From NCBI GenBank assembly GCA_902572395.1, contig CACGFX010000007.1, forward strand, positions 1 through 53,782: a stretch of 53,782 bases of DNA, given 5' to 3'. This document shows, in pieces, positions 8,059-18,098 of this stretch. Made by a program: the position numbers and the translations under genes. How positions within the stretch are numbered: the first letter of the stretch is position 1; each line of letters begins with the position of its first letter. Under the pieces are notes generated by a model. The model worked only from the letters and a program-made list of their open reading frames with translations. It was not told the origin of the DNA and made no database searches. This DNA comes from an uncultured Synechococcaceae cyanobacterium. GTDB lineage: Bacteria > Cyanobacteriota > Cyanobacteriia > PCC-6307 > Cyanobiaceae.

Positions 8059-9519
8059 ATGTGCGGAATAGTTGGAATCGTTTCTTCAAATGATGTAAAT
8101 CAACAAATTTACGATAGTCTTTTGCTTTTGCAGCATAGAGGTCAAGACTCAACAGGTATAGCAACAATGGAAAATACTGTTTTTCATTTACATAAGGTTA
8201 AAGGTCAGGTTAATACTGCTTATAGAACTAGAGATATGAGGAATTTAATTGGCAAAATTGGATTGGGTCATGTTAGATATGCAACAAAGGGATCAGCAGA
8301 AAGTGTAGAAGAAGCACAGCCTTTCTATGTTAATGCTCCTTATGGAATTGTTTTGATACATAATGGAAATTTGACTAATACCAGAGATTTAGAAAAACAG
8401 TTATTTAATGTCGACAAGAGGCATACAAATTCTTCAAGTGATACTGAAATGTTGTTAAATGTATTTGCTACAGAATTACAAGAACAAATTCATAATCAAG
8501 AATTAGAACCTGATATTATTTTTAATGCGGTCAAATCTTTACATAAAAGAATTCAGGGATCATATGCTTCAATTGCATTAATTTCAGGACATGGTTTATT
8601 AGCATTCAGAGATCCTTTTGGTATTAGGCCTTTAGTCATAGGCAAAAGACTTTCATTAACCACAAAAAAAGAAGAATGGATGGTTGCAAGCGAATCTTTA
8701 GTACTTGAGAATAATGATTATCAAGTAGTAAGAGATGTAGAACCAGGAGAAGCTGTTTTTATAAATCTTGATGGGGATTTTTTCTCTAAGCAATGTTCAG
8801 AAAATCCAATGTTATTTCCCTGTGCTTTTGAATATGTTTACCTAGCTAGGCCAGATTCAATTATGAATGGAATTTCCGTCTATAAAGCTCGTTTAAAGAT
8901 GGGCGATTATCTAGCAGAAACAATAAAAGAAACAATCAATGCCGGAGATATTGATGTAGTTATGCCTATTCCTGATTCTTCTCGACCTGCGGCAATGCAA
9001 GTTGCAAGACAGTTAGGGATAGAATATAGGGAAGGCTTTTTTAAAAATAGATATGTTGGAAGAACATTCATAATGCCTGGTCAGCAGAAACGTAAGAAAT
9101 CTGTAAGGCAAAAATTAAATGCCATGAGTGCAGAGTTTAAAAATAAAAATGTATTAATTGTTGATGACTCGATAGTAAGAGGTACTACTTCAAAAGAAAT
9201 TGTCCAGATGGCTAAAGATGCAGGAGCAAATAAAGTTTTTTTTACATCAGCAGCTCCTCCTGTTCGTTATCCTCATGTTTATGGAATTAATATGCCTAAT
9301 AGAGATGAATTAATAGCTCATAATAGGACAATAAGAGAAATCGCCGATAAACTTGAAATTGATAACCTTGTTTATCAAAGTGTTGAAAGTTTGCGTAAAT
9401 CTATAATAAGTGATTCTCCTATTAAAGGTTTAGAGATGAGTTGTTTTACTGGTGATTATGTAACTGGAACAGTAAATCAAGAATACTTAAATTGGGTTGA
9501 AAATGAATATAAATCTTAA
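8059..9519 (+). CDS. purF: Amidophosphoribosyltransferase
   Basis: The 486-aa protein catalyses the first committed step of purine synthesis, PRPP plus glutamine to phosphoribosylamine. It starts 'MCGIVGIV', so Cys2 is the N-terminal nucleophile after Met removal and there is no propeptide. The glutaminase domain includes '[15 protein letters not shown]' and '[11 protein letters not shown]'. The phosphoribosyltransferase loop is '[13 protein letters not shown]'. The Fe-S cluster cysteines of the Bacillus-type enzyme are incomplete: 'YPHVYGINM' has His where that type has Cys, and the 'CLAC' motif is reduced to 'EMSC'. This resembles the cluster-free E. coli type. The stop codon overlaps the end of the convergent topoisomerase gene by 4 bases. 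Confidence 0.97.
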   Translation: MCGIVGIVSSNDVNQQIYDSLLLLQHRGQDSTGIATMENTVFHLHKVKGQVNTAYRTRDMRNLIGKIGLGHVRYATKGSAESVEEAQPFYVNAPYGIVLIHNGNLTNTRDLEKQLFNVDKRHTNSSSDTEMLLNVFATELQEQIHNQELEPDIIFNAVKSLHKRIQGSYASIALISGHGLLAFRDPFGIRPLVIGKRLSLTTKKEEWMVASESLVLENNDYQVVRDVEPGEAVFINLDGDFFSKQCSENPMLFPCAFEYVYLARPDSIMNGISVYKARLKMGDYLAETIKETINAGDIDVVMPIPDSSRPAAMQVARQLGIEYREGFFKNRYVGRTFIMPGQQKRKKSVRQKLNAMSAEFKNKNVLIVDDSIVRGTTSKEIVQMAKDAGANKVFFTSAAPPVRYPHVYGINMPNRDELIAHNRTIREIADKLEIDNLVYQSVESLRKSIISDSPIKGLEMSCFTGDYVTGTVNQEYLNWVENEYKS

Positions 9520-11957
9520 TCGAGCAAGTTTTCAAGTCGGAAACAATTTTCAAGGTATTCATCATTATCTAATTTTAAAAAATCAATTAAAAAGTTGGAT
9601 TTATTGGATTTAAAATTTAATTTATTTAGGTCCAATCTTGCAGATTTATTTTTATTAGTTTCAATATCAAGGTAATGTTTACTTCCCATTATTTTGAGGA
9701 AGTAATCATTTTTAAGTTGGGTTTTTTCATTTAAATATCCCAAACTGTATTCATTTGAGCAGTAAATTTCATTACTATTTATGCAAAAGATTTTTCCTTG
9801 TTTAGATATTAAAAAAATGTTTTCTCCATCATAGAATGTGCAACAAGAAACGATTTTTTCAGTTGGCAAAAGTTTTGCAATTATTAATCCTTGGGATTGT
9901 TTAGAAGTTGGCGTTAAAAATTTATTTGATAAATTAAATTTAAAAATTCTTCCTATCGAGGTTAATATTATTAAATCTTTGCTTTTATTAGAAATAAAAG
10001 AATCAATTGTCTTAAAATTATTTTTTAATTTTGTAATAGTGAAAGATCTATTACTTTTAATCATATCTTCATCAAATAAAACTTTTTTAAATCTCCCATC
10101 TGAGTTTAATATGCATAAATAATTTCTAGTTTCTTTTTGAATTGAGTGAAAATTTATTATTTCACTTGGATGAATATTTCCAAGAATTTTATTATCTAAT
10201 TTATAGTCTTTATTAATACTTGATTCCCAATCAATGTTAAATACTTTTCCCGTATTTGTGATTCCAATTAATTTTATGTTTTTTTCAATATTACATATAA
10301 ATTTTTGAATATTTTTATTATCTACAATTTTATTTGCAACCTCAAACGATTTCTTGTAATTACCTAAAATCATTCTTTTTAAATAAAGTCTATTGTCTAT
10401 GTATAATTTTGTTTTTTTATTTATAAAGTCTTCTAATATCTGATTATTAAGCGTTTCTAATTCTTCATTTTGATTAATATTTTTAATTATTTTTGTTTTA
10501 CGTATAACATTGTATTTTTTCTTTAATATTAATAATTCTTCTATGAGTAATTTAAGTAATAATTCTCTTTCTTTCAATAATTTTTGAAAATAATTCTTTT
10601 TTTCTTCTAAATTTTTTATTTCATTATCAATTTGATTTTTTTCTAGATTTGTTAATTTTTTTAGGGGCATATCTAAAACTGAATTTGCCTGTTTTTCACT
10701 TAAGAAAAATTCTTCTACTAATTTTGATCTGGCTTGCACAGAATTTTCTGATTCTTCAATAATTCCGATAACTTTTTTTATGTTTTTTGTAGCCTTAGAC
10801 AAACCTTCTGATATTTCTAGTTTATCAAGGGTATTTTTTAGAAAATAAAAAGTTCTTTTTCTAATTGTTTCTTCTCTAAATTCAAGAAAATAGTTTAGAT
10901 ATGTTTTCAGATTTAGTTGTACAGGCTTGCCTTTAATTAAAGCTAAGAATATTGCGCCAAAGTTTGTTTGGAGAGTTGTTTTTTTATATAAATTAGAAAT
11001 AACAAGTTCAGAATTTGAATCTTTTTTTAGTTCTATTACAATTCTCATTCCATCTCTGTCGCTCTCATCCCTAATATCAGAAATCCCAATAATCTTGCCT
11101 GAATTAACAAGTTCTGCGAGTTTTCCAATCCAACTTGCTTTGTTAATTTGGTAAGGAAGTTCAGTAATGATTATTGCATTCTTTTTATGTTTCCCTTTGC
11201 CTAGATTTACTTCTTCTGTATTTACAACTCCTCTTATTGTTATAGATCCTTTTCCCGTTTGATAAAGTTCTTCTATTGCACGACTATAAATTAATTCTCC
11301 GCCTGTAGGAAAATCAGGTCCTTTGATAATGTTAGAAAGTTTTTTATCACTAATATCTTTATTTTTAACTAAAGCAACTAAACCATCTACAATTTCGCCT
11401 AGGTTGTGAGGAGGAATATTTGTTGCCATGCCAACAGCAATACCTGATGAGCCGTTTAATAATAAAAATGGAAGTTGGGCTGGAAGAACATCTGGTTCTT
11501 TTTGAGAACCGTCAAAGTTATTTGAAAAGTTTACTGTTTCTGATCCAATTTCTTCAAGAAATCCTTTATGAGCTATTGGAGCTAATCTGGTTTCAGTGTA
11601 TCTCATTGCTGCCGGAGGATCATTATCTACAGATCCAAAATTTCCATGACCGTCAAGAGTAGGATATTTAGTCGAAAAATTTTGTACTAGCTTTACTAAT
11701 GCATCATAAACCGCTTGATCTCCGTGAGGATGGTACTTTCCAAGTACATCTCCAACAACTCTTGCACACTTCCTAAATGGTTTATCAGGTGTTAAACCTA
11801 ATTCGTACATTGCAAATATGATTCTTCTTTGGACAGGCTTAAGACCGTCTCTTGCATCAGGCAAAGCACGTCCAACTATTACGCTCATTGCATACTCCAA
11901 ATAAGAACGTTGCATTTCTTCTTGAAGTGAGATGGAAGTGAAGTTTTTATTATCCAT
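9516..11957 (-). CDS. DNA gyrase / topoisomerase IV subunit A (GyrA/ParC paralogue)
   Basis: The 813-aa protein is the DNA-cleaving subunit of a type IIA topoisomerase. The N-terminal domain is well conserved: '[20 protein letters not shown]', '[15 protein letters not shown]', and the active-site Tyr120 in '[13 protein letters not shown]'. A coiled-coil region (about residues 360-500) with '[12 protein letters not shown]' follows. The C-terminal 300 residues should form the beta-pinwheel but are very divergent and rich in Lys, Asn and Ile. I find no GyrA-box (QRRGG-K-G), the element gyrase needs to wrap DNA. This suggests a ParC-like or specialised paralogue rather than the main GyrA, so I give no symbol. 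The partner ATPase subunit is not in the window. Confidence 0.9.
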   Translation of the reverse strand: MDNKNFTSISLQEEMQRSYLEYAMSVIVGRALPDARDGLKPVQRRIIFAMYELGLTPDKPFRKCARVVGDVLGKYHPHGDQAVYDALVKLVQNFSTKYPTLDGHGNFGSVDNDPPAAMRYTETRLAPIAHKGFLEEIGSETVNFSNNFDGSQKEPDVLPAQLPFLLLNGSSGIAVGMATNIPPHNLGEIVDGLVALVKNKDISDKKLSNIIKGPDFPTGGELIYSRAIEELYQTGKGSITIRGVVNTEEVNLGKGKHKKNAIIITELPYQINKASWIGKLAELVNSGKIIGISDIRDESDRDGMRIVIELKKDSNSELVISNLYKKTTLQTNFGAIFLALIKGKPVQLNLKTYLNYFLEFREETIRKRTFYFLKNTLDKLEISEGLSKATKNIKKVIGIIEESENSVQARSKLVEEFFLSEKQANSVLDMPLKKLTNLEKNQIDNEIKNLEEKKNYFQKLLKERELLLKLLIEELLILKKKYNVIRKTKIIKNINQNEELETLNNQILEDFINKKTKLYIDNRLYLKRMILGNYKKSFEVANKIVDNKNIQKFICNIEKNIKLIGITNTGKVFNIDWESSINKDYKLDNKILGNIHPSEIINFHSIQKETRNYLCILNSDGRFKKVLFDEDMIKSNRSFTITKLKNNFKTIDSFISNKSKDLIILTSIGRIFKFNLSNKFLTPTSKQSQGLIIAKLLPTEKIVSCCTFYDGENIFLISKQGKIFCINSNEIYCSNEYSLGYLNEKTQLKNDYFLKIMGSKHYLDIETNKNKSARLDLNKLNFKSNKSNFLIDFLKLDNDEYLENCFRLENLLD

Positions 11958-12033
11958 TAGAGCGCAAAATTAATAATTATTAATTAACTAAATTAAGAGT
12001 AATAGGTAAAACAATATTTACCAGTATTGAACA

Positions 12034-12897
12034 TTAAGATGATTCATTTATTTTGGATTTTGCGAGTATTACATCTTTTGTCAGTTGTTCATTTTGTAAA
12101 AGAATTTCTGTTGAGGCTTGTAATTTGTCTCCCCATAACTGTTCTTTTCTATAATCATAATTGACATATTTAGGATCTTTAGTCAAAGCTTTTTTTGCTA
12201 GCTGAATTGCTAATTTATTATTATGAATATTTATACATGAGGCTAGGCCTAGTAATGGTTCAGCATTTTCCTCAATTGAGATTGCACTTTCAAAAAGTTT
12301 GATTGCGAGATTTATATTGTTTTTCTCGAAATAAGCTAAACCTTTATTATTGATTGCTTGCCAGAAATCAGGTTTAATTTTTATAGATTTATCAAACAAT
12401 TTGATGGCTCCCAAATAATTTTTTTCCATTAATAAAATATTTCCTAATTGAAAAATAGCTTTGTGGTTATTCGGCTCAATCTTTATTCCTTTTTCTAAAG
12501 CACTCTTTGCTTTTGTTTCTTGTGAAATTTTTAAGTAAACATTACTTTTAGCAAAATATATTTCGCTAATATTTGGATTGATCTGTTCTGCTTTATTAAG
12601 AGATTTTAATGCGTTTTTGTATTTTTTGTTAGCTATTTGTGTTTCAGCCAAAATCAACCATAGTTTTTCATCTTTTGCATTTATTTTTACGGCTAATTTG
12701 GCTAAGTTAAGACTGTCTTCATATTGACCAAAATAAAGTAATTGATATGCATTTTTGCCAATATATAAACTTGTCTTTTGTAAATTATTTATTGTAGGGA
12801 AATAATAATAGGGAACTATTGCTTGAACTATTTTTATTTGAAAAAAGTGAAAACAGATCAAGAAAATCCAGATTGTTTTTTTTAATAACTTATTCAT
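12034..12897 (-). CDS. Exported tetratricopeptide-repeat protein
   Basis: The 287-aa protein begins with a hydrophobic signal sequence ('KTIWIFLICFHFFQIKIVQA', cleavage probably near residue 26). It then has about five to six TPR units over residues 45-240, for example 'LWLILAETQIANKKYKNALK' and 'AIFQLGNILLMEKNYLGAIK', with the usual Ala, Gly and Tyr spacing. TPR arrays are protein-binding scaffolds. In cyanobacteria exported TPR proteins often assist photosystem or membrane-complex assembly, but nothing here points to one partner. Its start overlaps the end of queG by 8 bases, so the two are translationally linked. Confidence 0.85.
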   Translation of the reverse strand: MNKLLKKTIWIFLICFHFFQIKIVQAIVPYYYFPTINNLQKTSLYIGKNAYQLLYFGQYEDSLNLAKLAVKINAKDEKLWLILAETQIANKKYKNALKSLNKAEQINPNISEIYFAKSNVYLKISQETKAKSALEKGIKIEPNNHKAIFQLGNILLMEKNYLGAIKLFDKSIKIKPDFWQAINNKGLAYFEKNNINLAIKLFESAISIEENAEPLLGLASCINIHNNKLAIQLAKKALTKDPKYVNYDYRKEQLWGDKLQASTEILLQNEQLTKDVILAKSKINESS

Positions 12898-13849
12898 ATC
12901 TTAATTTTTTATTTTTTATATTTGCTTGTATGTTTCTTTTCCACATCCATGGTTTAATTCTTTTTAATGTAGTTCCTTTAAGATTTTCTTGCCATACTGT
13001 ATCGTCCCAATTGAGGGACTCAATATTAAGATTTTTAATCCATTCTTTAGGTGTAGTTTCATGACTATTATTGTATGGCACTGATTTATTCCATGGACAA
13101 ACATCTTGACAAATATCACATCCTGCAACCCATCCTCCTAAATTTTTTTCTATTTTCTTTGGAATAGTTTTATCTCTGCTCTCTATTGTGTGATAGGCAA
13201 TGCAAAGATCTGATTGTATTACAAAGGGTTCTACGATTGCCTTTGTGGGACAATGTTCAATACAAATATCACATTTTCCACAAAGTGATTGATGAGGTTT
13301 ATCTGGCAGTAAGTCTTTTGTGAGAATCATAAAACCCAAAGTAAACCAAGAACCGTTTTTTTTGCTGATTAAATTACTATTTTTACCTATCCAACCAATC
13401 CCTGCTTCCTCTGCCCATGCTTTTTCAAGAAGCGGAGAGGTATCAACACATATTTTCCATTTGCAATCAGGGATTTTTAGGTCGATCCATTTACCAATAT
13501 TCTTTAATTTTTTGTGAATTACTTTATGATAATCCTCACCTTGACTAAATTTAGCTACCTTGAGGAAATTGTTGTTGTTGTTTTGTGAATTAATGTAAGT
13601 AAATCCAACGCTTAAAACACTTTTTGCATCATCAAAAAGTGAGCTTATATTTTTTCTTTTTTCTGCCTCCATCCATTTCATTTCAGAATGATAATTATTT
13701 GATAACCATCTTTCTAATGCATTAGTTCTTAATTTTATTCGCGAACTACCTGGTATTGAAGCTATTCCAGCAACTGCAAAACCTTCAAAAATAGCTCTTT
13801 CTTTTAATTTTTTACTTATTTCTTTTTTGTCCTGAATCTTTTCAATCAT
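12890..13849 (-). CDS. queG: Epoxyqueuosine reductase
   Basis: The 319-aa protein catalyses the last step of queuosine synthesis in tRNA, reducing epoxyqueuosine with a cobalamin cofactor and two [4Fe-4S] clusters. The ferredoxin-like cysteines are visible: C190, C193, C196 and C200 in 'CGKCDICIEHCP', C216, and C244, C247 and C251 in 'CDICQDVCPW'. The active-site Asp is probably D136 in 'CVDTSPLLEKAWAEEAGIGW', which is the family signature. Length is a little short of E. coli QueG, lacking the C-terminal HEAT-like repeats. The gene is the first of a two-gene unit with the TPR gene. It is divergent from the DUF502 gene across 144 AT-rich bases. Confidence 0.95.
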   Translation of the reverse strand: MIEKIQDKKEISKKLKERAIFEGFAVAGIASIPGSSRIKLRTNALERWLSNNYHSEMKWMEAEKRKNISSLFDDAKSVLSVGFTYINSQNNNNNFLKVAKFSQGEDYHKVIHKKLKNIGKWIDLKIPDCKWKICVDTSPLLEKAWAEEAGIGWIGKNSNLISKKNGSWFTLGFMILTKDLLPDKPHQSLCGKCDICIEHCPTKAIVEPFVIQSDLCIAYHTIESRDKTIPKKIEKNLGGWVAGCDICQDVCPWNKSVPYNNSHETTPKEWIKNLNIESLNWDDTVWQENLKGTTLKRIKPWMWKRNIQANIKNKKLRYE

Positions 13850-13993
13850 TTCTTTTTCTTTACGGCGTTTCTTTTAAAATTTATTTTTGGAGAATTAACT
13901 TTTAAAAAAAATAGATACATTTAAGAAAAATATATCCTAACTTAGTAAAAACAGTTAAATTATTAGTAAAGTTAATATAGTTAAAAGGTTATT

Positions 13994-14728
13994 TTGGTTG
14001 AATCTAATCAAAATCAAGATTCGAATTTAGGATCTAGGCTTCAACAAGATCTCAAAAATGATCTTATTGCTGGGTTGTTAGTTGTAATACCCTTAGCAAC
14101 AACAATCTGGCTGTCATCATTAGTTAGTAAATTTGTTTTAACGTTAGTTACTTCAGTCCCAAAGCAACTAAATCCTTTTATTACTTTAAATCCTTTATTA
14201 CAAGATTTAATTAATCTCACCTTGGGTTTAACTGTTCCTTTATTAGCTATTTTGCTTATAGGCTTGATGGCCAGAAATTTTGTAGGAAGATGGTTATTAG
14301 AATTTGGAGAGGGCACTTTATCAAAAATCCCAGTAGCTGGAGCGGTTTATAAAACTCTTAAACAATTGCTAGAAACTTTCTTAAGCAATAAATCTAATAG
14401 ATTTAGACGAGTTGTTTTAGTTGAATATCCTCGTGAGGGACTATACAGTGTCGGCTTTGTAACTGGAGACGTAGGACCTTCTCTTCAGCAAGAATTGAAA
14501 GAAAAGTTACTTAGTGTTTTCATTCCTACAGCACCAAACCCAACTACTGGCTGGTACACACTCGTTCCTGAGTCTTCTGTTAAGGATTTGGATATTTCTG
14601 TAGAAGATGCTTTTAGAACAATAATTTCTGCTGGGATAGTAAATCCAGATGAGAAAAATAACACCACAAATCCAACATTTTCAAAATTGTTTTCTCAATT
14701 ACGAGCTTCCACTAATACTTCTTCTTAA
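13994..14728 (+). CDS. DUF502 family membrane protein
   Basis: The 244-aa protein has two clear membrane segments near the N-terminus: 'LIAGLLVVIPLATTIWLSSL' (residues about 17-37) and 'LTLGLTVPLLAILLIGLMA' (about 75-93). A soluble domain follows with 'SKIPVAGAVYKTLKQLLETF', 'FRRVVLVEYPREGLYSVGFV' and 'VFIPTAPNPTTGWYTLVPE', the DUF502 signature. The function is uncharacterised; plant homologues are called COV-like membrane proteins. Translation starts at TTG, since no ATG precedes the conserved start. A TATAGT -10-like element (13976-13981) lies close upstream, implying a very short leader. The stop is directly followed by nusB, and ftsY is close by. Confidence 0.88.
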   Translation: MVESNQNQDSNLGSRLQQDLKNDLIAGLLVVIPLATTIWLSSLVSKFVLTLVTSVPKQLNPFITLNPLLQDLINLTLGLTVPLLAILLIGLMARNFVGRWLLEFGEGTLSKIPVAGAVYKTLKQLLETFLSNKSNRFRRVVLVEYPREGLYSVGFVTGDVGPSLQQELKEKLLSVFIPTAPNPTTGWYTLVPESSVKDLDISVEDAFRTIISAGIVNPDEKNNTTNPTFSKLFSQLRASTNTSS

Positions 14729-15349
14729 TTGATGCATAATAGATCCCTTTCAAGAGAATTATCTTTAATTTCTCTTGGCCTTATAAGAGATAAAGGTGAC
14801 TTTAAATTAAATAAATTTCAGATAGAAGAAATTTTTGAATCTGCTTTGGATTCTCTAATAAATCATTGCAGAGAGGAATTAGATAATTGTGAGTCAGAGT
14901 TAGAAAATGCTTCACAAAAAATATTAGATAGTGAATTGCAAGAAGGTGTTGATTCCTCTTATTCAAATGTTCGAGATGAGTTAAAAAAATCTCTGACAAA
15001 AATTGAAACCGTAATGAATACACTCTCTGTCACTCTAGACTTTCCAAAATTAATTGTTTCTAGCGGTCAAATAGATATTAGAGAGGATGTAAATCAAAGG
15101 ATTTGTAATATAATCAATAACCTTAAAAGTATTGATTCAGATATCGATCAAGTAATGGATGGTTGGAGATTAAAAAGATTACCAAGAATAGATAGGGATA
15201 TTTTGCGTCTAGCTTACGTGGATATCAATTTTTTGAACACACCTGTCGCTGTTGCTTGTGATGAGGCTGTTAATTTAGCTAATAAATATAGTGATTTGCA
15301 AGGAAGAAAATTTATTAATGGAGTTTTAAGGAGATTACAAACAATTTAA
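14729..15349 (+). CDS. nusB: Transcription antitermination protein NusB
   Basis: The product (206 aa from TTG at 14729, or 205 aa from the adjacent ATG at 14732) is the NusB RNA-binding factor that pairs with NusE on boxA during rRNA transcription. The N-terminus 'SRELSLISLGLI' and the C-terminal half, 'LPRIDRDILRLAYVDINFLN', 'AVACDEAVNLANKYSDLQGR' and 'FINGVLRRL', are diagnostic. It is longer than the usual ~140 aa because of a charged helical insertion at about residues 30-110, which I believe is normal for cyanobacteria. It directly abuts the DUF502 stop codon, so it is probably co-transcribed with that gene. Confidence 0.95.
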   Translation: MMHNRSLSRELSLISLGLIRDKGDFKLNKFQIEEIFESALDSLINHCREELDNCESELENASQKILDSELQEGVDSSYSNVRDELKKSLTKIETVMNTLSVTLDFPKLIVSSGQIDIREDVNQRICNIINNLKSIDSDIDQVMDGWRLKRLPRIDRDILRLAYVDINFLNTPVAVACDEAVNLANKYSDLQGRKFINGVLRRLQTI

Positions 15350-15416
15350 TTGTCATAATTATTTGATATAAATAAATAGTATTTAGAAAACTTTTAATTA
15401 CGAACTATAGAAAATA

Positions 15417-16625
15417 ATGACTAATACTGATTCTGATAATTCTCGTGAATGGGCTGCACAAGCTTATGCACTGTTAAAAAAACGACAGGAAGAGCAAAAG
15501 CAAGAATTAGAGAAACAGGAAGAGCAAAAGCAAGAATTAGAGAAACAGGAAGAGCAAAAGCAAGAATCAATTGATATTCTTAATAAAGAAAATATTGCTG
15601 AACCAGAATTAGGAGAATTTGATGATAATTTTACTTGGTCGGCAATGGTATTAGCTGCTCAAGGAAAAAAAATAAATCAAATATCGATTGATGAAATTGA
15701 TTGGTTAACTAAATTACGGAGAGGATTAGAAGAAACCCGAAAAGGATTTGTTACTGAATTATTGGATAAATTGGGAGATGATCCTCTTACTCCTGAATCT
15801 CTTGATGATTTAGAGACTCTATTAATAAGAGCTGACGTAGGGATTGATTCAACCGATAAAGTTATAAGTTCTCTTAGAACAAAATTAAACGAGGAAGTCG
15901 TGGGTGGAGAAGCAGGAATAAAATTTTTGAAGAAGGAATTAAAATTAATTATCGATAAACCAATAAAAAATTCGGGTTCTGATCTTTTAGTTCCCCAAAA
16001 GGGTAAATTAAATGTCTGGTTATTAGTGGGAGTTAATGGTGTTGGTAAAACCACTACATTAGGGAAATTAGCATATTTGTCATCAAAAAGTAATTATAAA
16101 ACTTTGATTGCTGCTGCTGATACTTTTAGAGCGGCCGCAGTAGAACAACTGAAAGTGTGGGGAGATAGAAGTAATGTTGACGTTATATCTAATCAATCAA
16201 AAAATGCTGATCCAGCTGCTGTAGTTTTTGATGCAATTAATTCTGCAAAAAAAAGAAATGTTGATTTATTACTTGTTGATACAGCGGGTAGATTGCAAAC
16301 AAAAAATAATTTGATGGATGAATTGGCAAAAATAAAAAAAATTATTGATAAAAAGGTCCCAGATGCACTTATTGAATCATTATTAGTTTTAGATGCCAGT
16401 CAGGGACAAAATGGCTTAAAACAAGCAAAAAGTTTCGCTAAATCAGCAGATTTAAGTGGAGCAATTATTACTAAATTAGATGGCACTTCTAGAGGAGGTG
16501 TTTCTTTAGCAGTATCTGAAGAAGTAAATTTGCCCATAAGGTTTATTGGAGCTGGAGAAGGTATAAAAGATTTGAGACCATTTAATAGCTATGAATTTGT
16601 AGAGGCTATGCTTGCAGATAAATAA
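15417..16625 (+). CDS. ftsY: Signal recognition particle receptor FtsY
   Basis: The 402-aa protein is the SRP-receptor GTPase that delivers ribosome-nascent chains to the membrane translocon. The NG domain fills the C-terminal 300 residues. The P-loop is 'GVNGVGKTTTLGKLA', followed by 'AADTFRAAAVEQLKVW', 'LLVDTAGRLQTKNNLMDEL' and 'TKLDGTSRGG', all typical of FtsY rather than Ffh. No Ffh-type M domain is present. The N-terminal acidic region is short. It contains a 10-residue unit rich in Gln, Glu and Lys repeated almost three times (residues about 23-52), encoded by a 30-base tandem DNA repeat. Location is cytoplasm and inner membrane. Confidence 0.97.
   Translation: MTNTDSDNSREWAAQAYALLKKRQEEQKQELEKQEEQKQELEKQEEQKQESIDILNKENIAEPELGEFDDNFTWSAMVLAAQGKKINQISIDEIDWLTKLRRGLEETRKGFVTELLDKLGDDPLTPESLDDLETLLIRADVGIDSTDKVISSLRTKLNEEVVGGEAGIKFLKKELKLIIDKPIKNSGSDLLVPQKGKLNVWLLVGVNGVGKTTTLGKLAYLSSKSNYKTLIAAADTFRAAAVEQLKVWGDRSNVDVISNQSKNADPAAVVFDAINSAKKRNVDLLLVDTAGRLQTKNNLMDELAKIKKIIDKKVPDALIESLLVLDASQGQNGLKQAKSFAKSADLSGAIITKLDGTSRGGVSLAVSEEVNLPIRFIGAGEGIKDLRPFNSYEFVEAMLADK
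15485..15567 (+). repeat. 30-base tandem repeat inside ftsY
   Basis: The unit beginning ACAGGAAGAGCAAAAGC occurs at 15485-15514, again identically at 15515-15544, and a third copy of 23 bases at 15545-15567. It encodes a Gln/Glu/Lys-rich decapeptide repeat in the flexible N-terminal part of FtsY. Perfect identity between copies suggests recent expansion by slippage or unequal recombination. Copy-number changes would keep the frame. Confidence 0.95.
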
Positions 16626-16692
16626 AAATTTAATTAATTTTTTTTAAAAACTTAAATTTAATGTTAAAACATACTTATCTGTTAGTTTTGTT

Positions 16693-18036
16693 TTGGCAAA
16701 TAATCAAAAAGAAAAAATATTTTCGAATAAAGTTGTCCAAAATTTTTTAGAAAATGATCCTAAATTCACCCTAAAAAATAAATATAAATTTGCTGAAATT
16801 GCATCTTCTCTAGCGTATTATTTAAAATCATTTTCCAACATAAATAAATTACTGGATTATGTTTGCTTAATTTTTAAACATATTTTTTCTGAGAATATAA
16901 TTTTAATTATTCCTTTAAATTACGATGGGGAGATATGGAATGAAAATATAAAAATTTCTGTTAATTATGAATATTCAACAATTCAAGAAGCGATTAATAG
17001 TTTTTTGGATCAATTTCATTTTTCAAAAAATTTTAAAATAAAAGAAATTGTAACTTTTGAAAATGCTTTAAAAAATAAATTTAAAGAATATAAAATTGAA
17101 GCAAAAAAAATAATATCCAGAGGCAAATGTAGAGGATTTATTTATATTTTTAGCGAAGATATTTCTAGACAGTCGATTACTGAAGATAGAAATTTTAATT
17201 TTATTGAAAATTGTCTAGCAGTTGGTTTAGAAAATTACTACTTAATAAAAACAAAGAAAAAGCATGAGAATGTAGATAGAGAAATTTCTACTGGTGCTGA
17301 AATTCAATCTCAATTACTCCCGGATTATTGTCCAATTATCCATGGTATAGATTTAGCTGCACATTGTAGACCAGCTCTTCAGCTCGGCGGAGATTACTAT
17401 GATTTTATGTGCTTAAAGACTAATATTTCTGAAAAAAGGAAAGAAAAATCAAGATGGGCCTTTGTAATAGGTGATGTCATGGGTAAAGGGATTCCAGCCG
17501 GTCTTTTAATGACTATGTTAAGAGGCATGCTTCGTGCAGAGGTTCTTACAGGTCTTCCTCCAGATAGAATTTTGCATGATTTGAATCAACTAGCAATAAA
17601 TGATTTAGATCAATCGCATAGATTTGTTACATTATTTTACTCAGATTATGATCCTAGAACTAGAAAATTGAGATTCGCTAATGCAGCACATAATCCTCCT
17701 CTGCTTTGGAAAAGTGCAGATCAGAAAATTATTAGACTAGATGCAAAAGGATTTGTACTTGGACTACAAAAAGATGCTGAATATCATTGTGGTGAAATCA
17801 AGCTTAATCAAAATGATTTAGTTCTTTATTACACAGATGGAGTGATTGATACTTCTAATTCTTTAGGACAAAGATTTGATGAGGAAAGATTAATTAAAAC
17901 TCTTACAAAATTGTGCAAGCAGTCTTATAAATCCCAAGAAATATTAAATAAAATATTTAAAAAGCTAGACGATTTTACAGGTCAAAATAGACATCTTGAA
18001 GATGATGCCTCAATGGTTATTTTTCAACTGAAATAG
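16693..18036 (+). CDS. SpoIIE/RsbU-type PP2C serine phosphatase
   Basis: The 447-aa protein has an N-terminal region (residues 1-190) with a weak GAF-like sensor pattern and a C-terminal PPM/SpoIIE phosphatase domain. The phosphatase metal-binding motifs are visible: 'LQLGGDYYDFM', 'IGDVMGKGIPAGLLMTMLRG' and 'ANAAHNPPLLW', ending 'HLEDDASMVIFQ'. Such enzymes dephosphorylate anti-sigma-factor antagonists in partner-switching systems. No antagonist (STAS) or anti-sigma kinase gene lies in this window, so its target is unknown. The start is TTG; the 67 bases between ftsY and this gene are AT-rich with no clear terminator. The sensory ligand cannot be predicted from sequence. Confidence 0.9.
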   Translation: MANNQKEKIFSNKVVQNFLENDPKFTLKNKYKFAEIASSLAYYLKSFSNINKLLDYVCLIFKHIFSENIILIIPLNYDGEIWNENIKISVNYEYSTIQEAINSFLDQFHFSKNFKIKEIVTFENALKNKFKEYKIEAKKIISRGKCRGFIYIFSEDISRQSITEDRNFNFIENCLAVGLENYYLIKTKKKHENVDREISTGAEIQSQLLPDYCPIIHGIDLAAHCRPALQLGGDYYDFMCLKTNISEKRKEKSRWAFVIGDVMGKGIPAGLLMTMLRGMLRAEVLTGLPPDRILHDLNQLAINDLDQSHRFVTLFYSDYDPRTRKLRFANAAHNPPLLWKSADQKIIRLDAKGFVLGLQKDAEYHCGEIKLNQNDLVLYYTDGVIDTSNSLGQRFDEERLIKTLTKLCKQSYKSQEILNKIFKKLDDFTGQNRHLEDDASMVIFQLK

Positions 18037-18098
18037 ATATTTTTTGTCACTTATATAAAAAAATGCTTTAGTAGAGATACTTAAAGTTATTAATTAAT

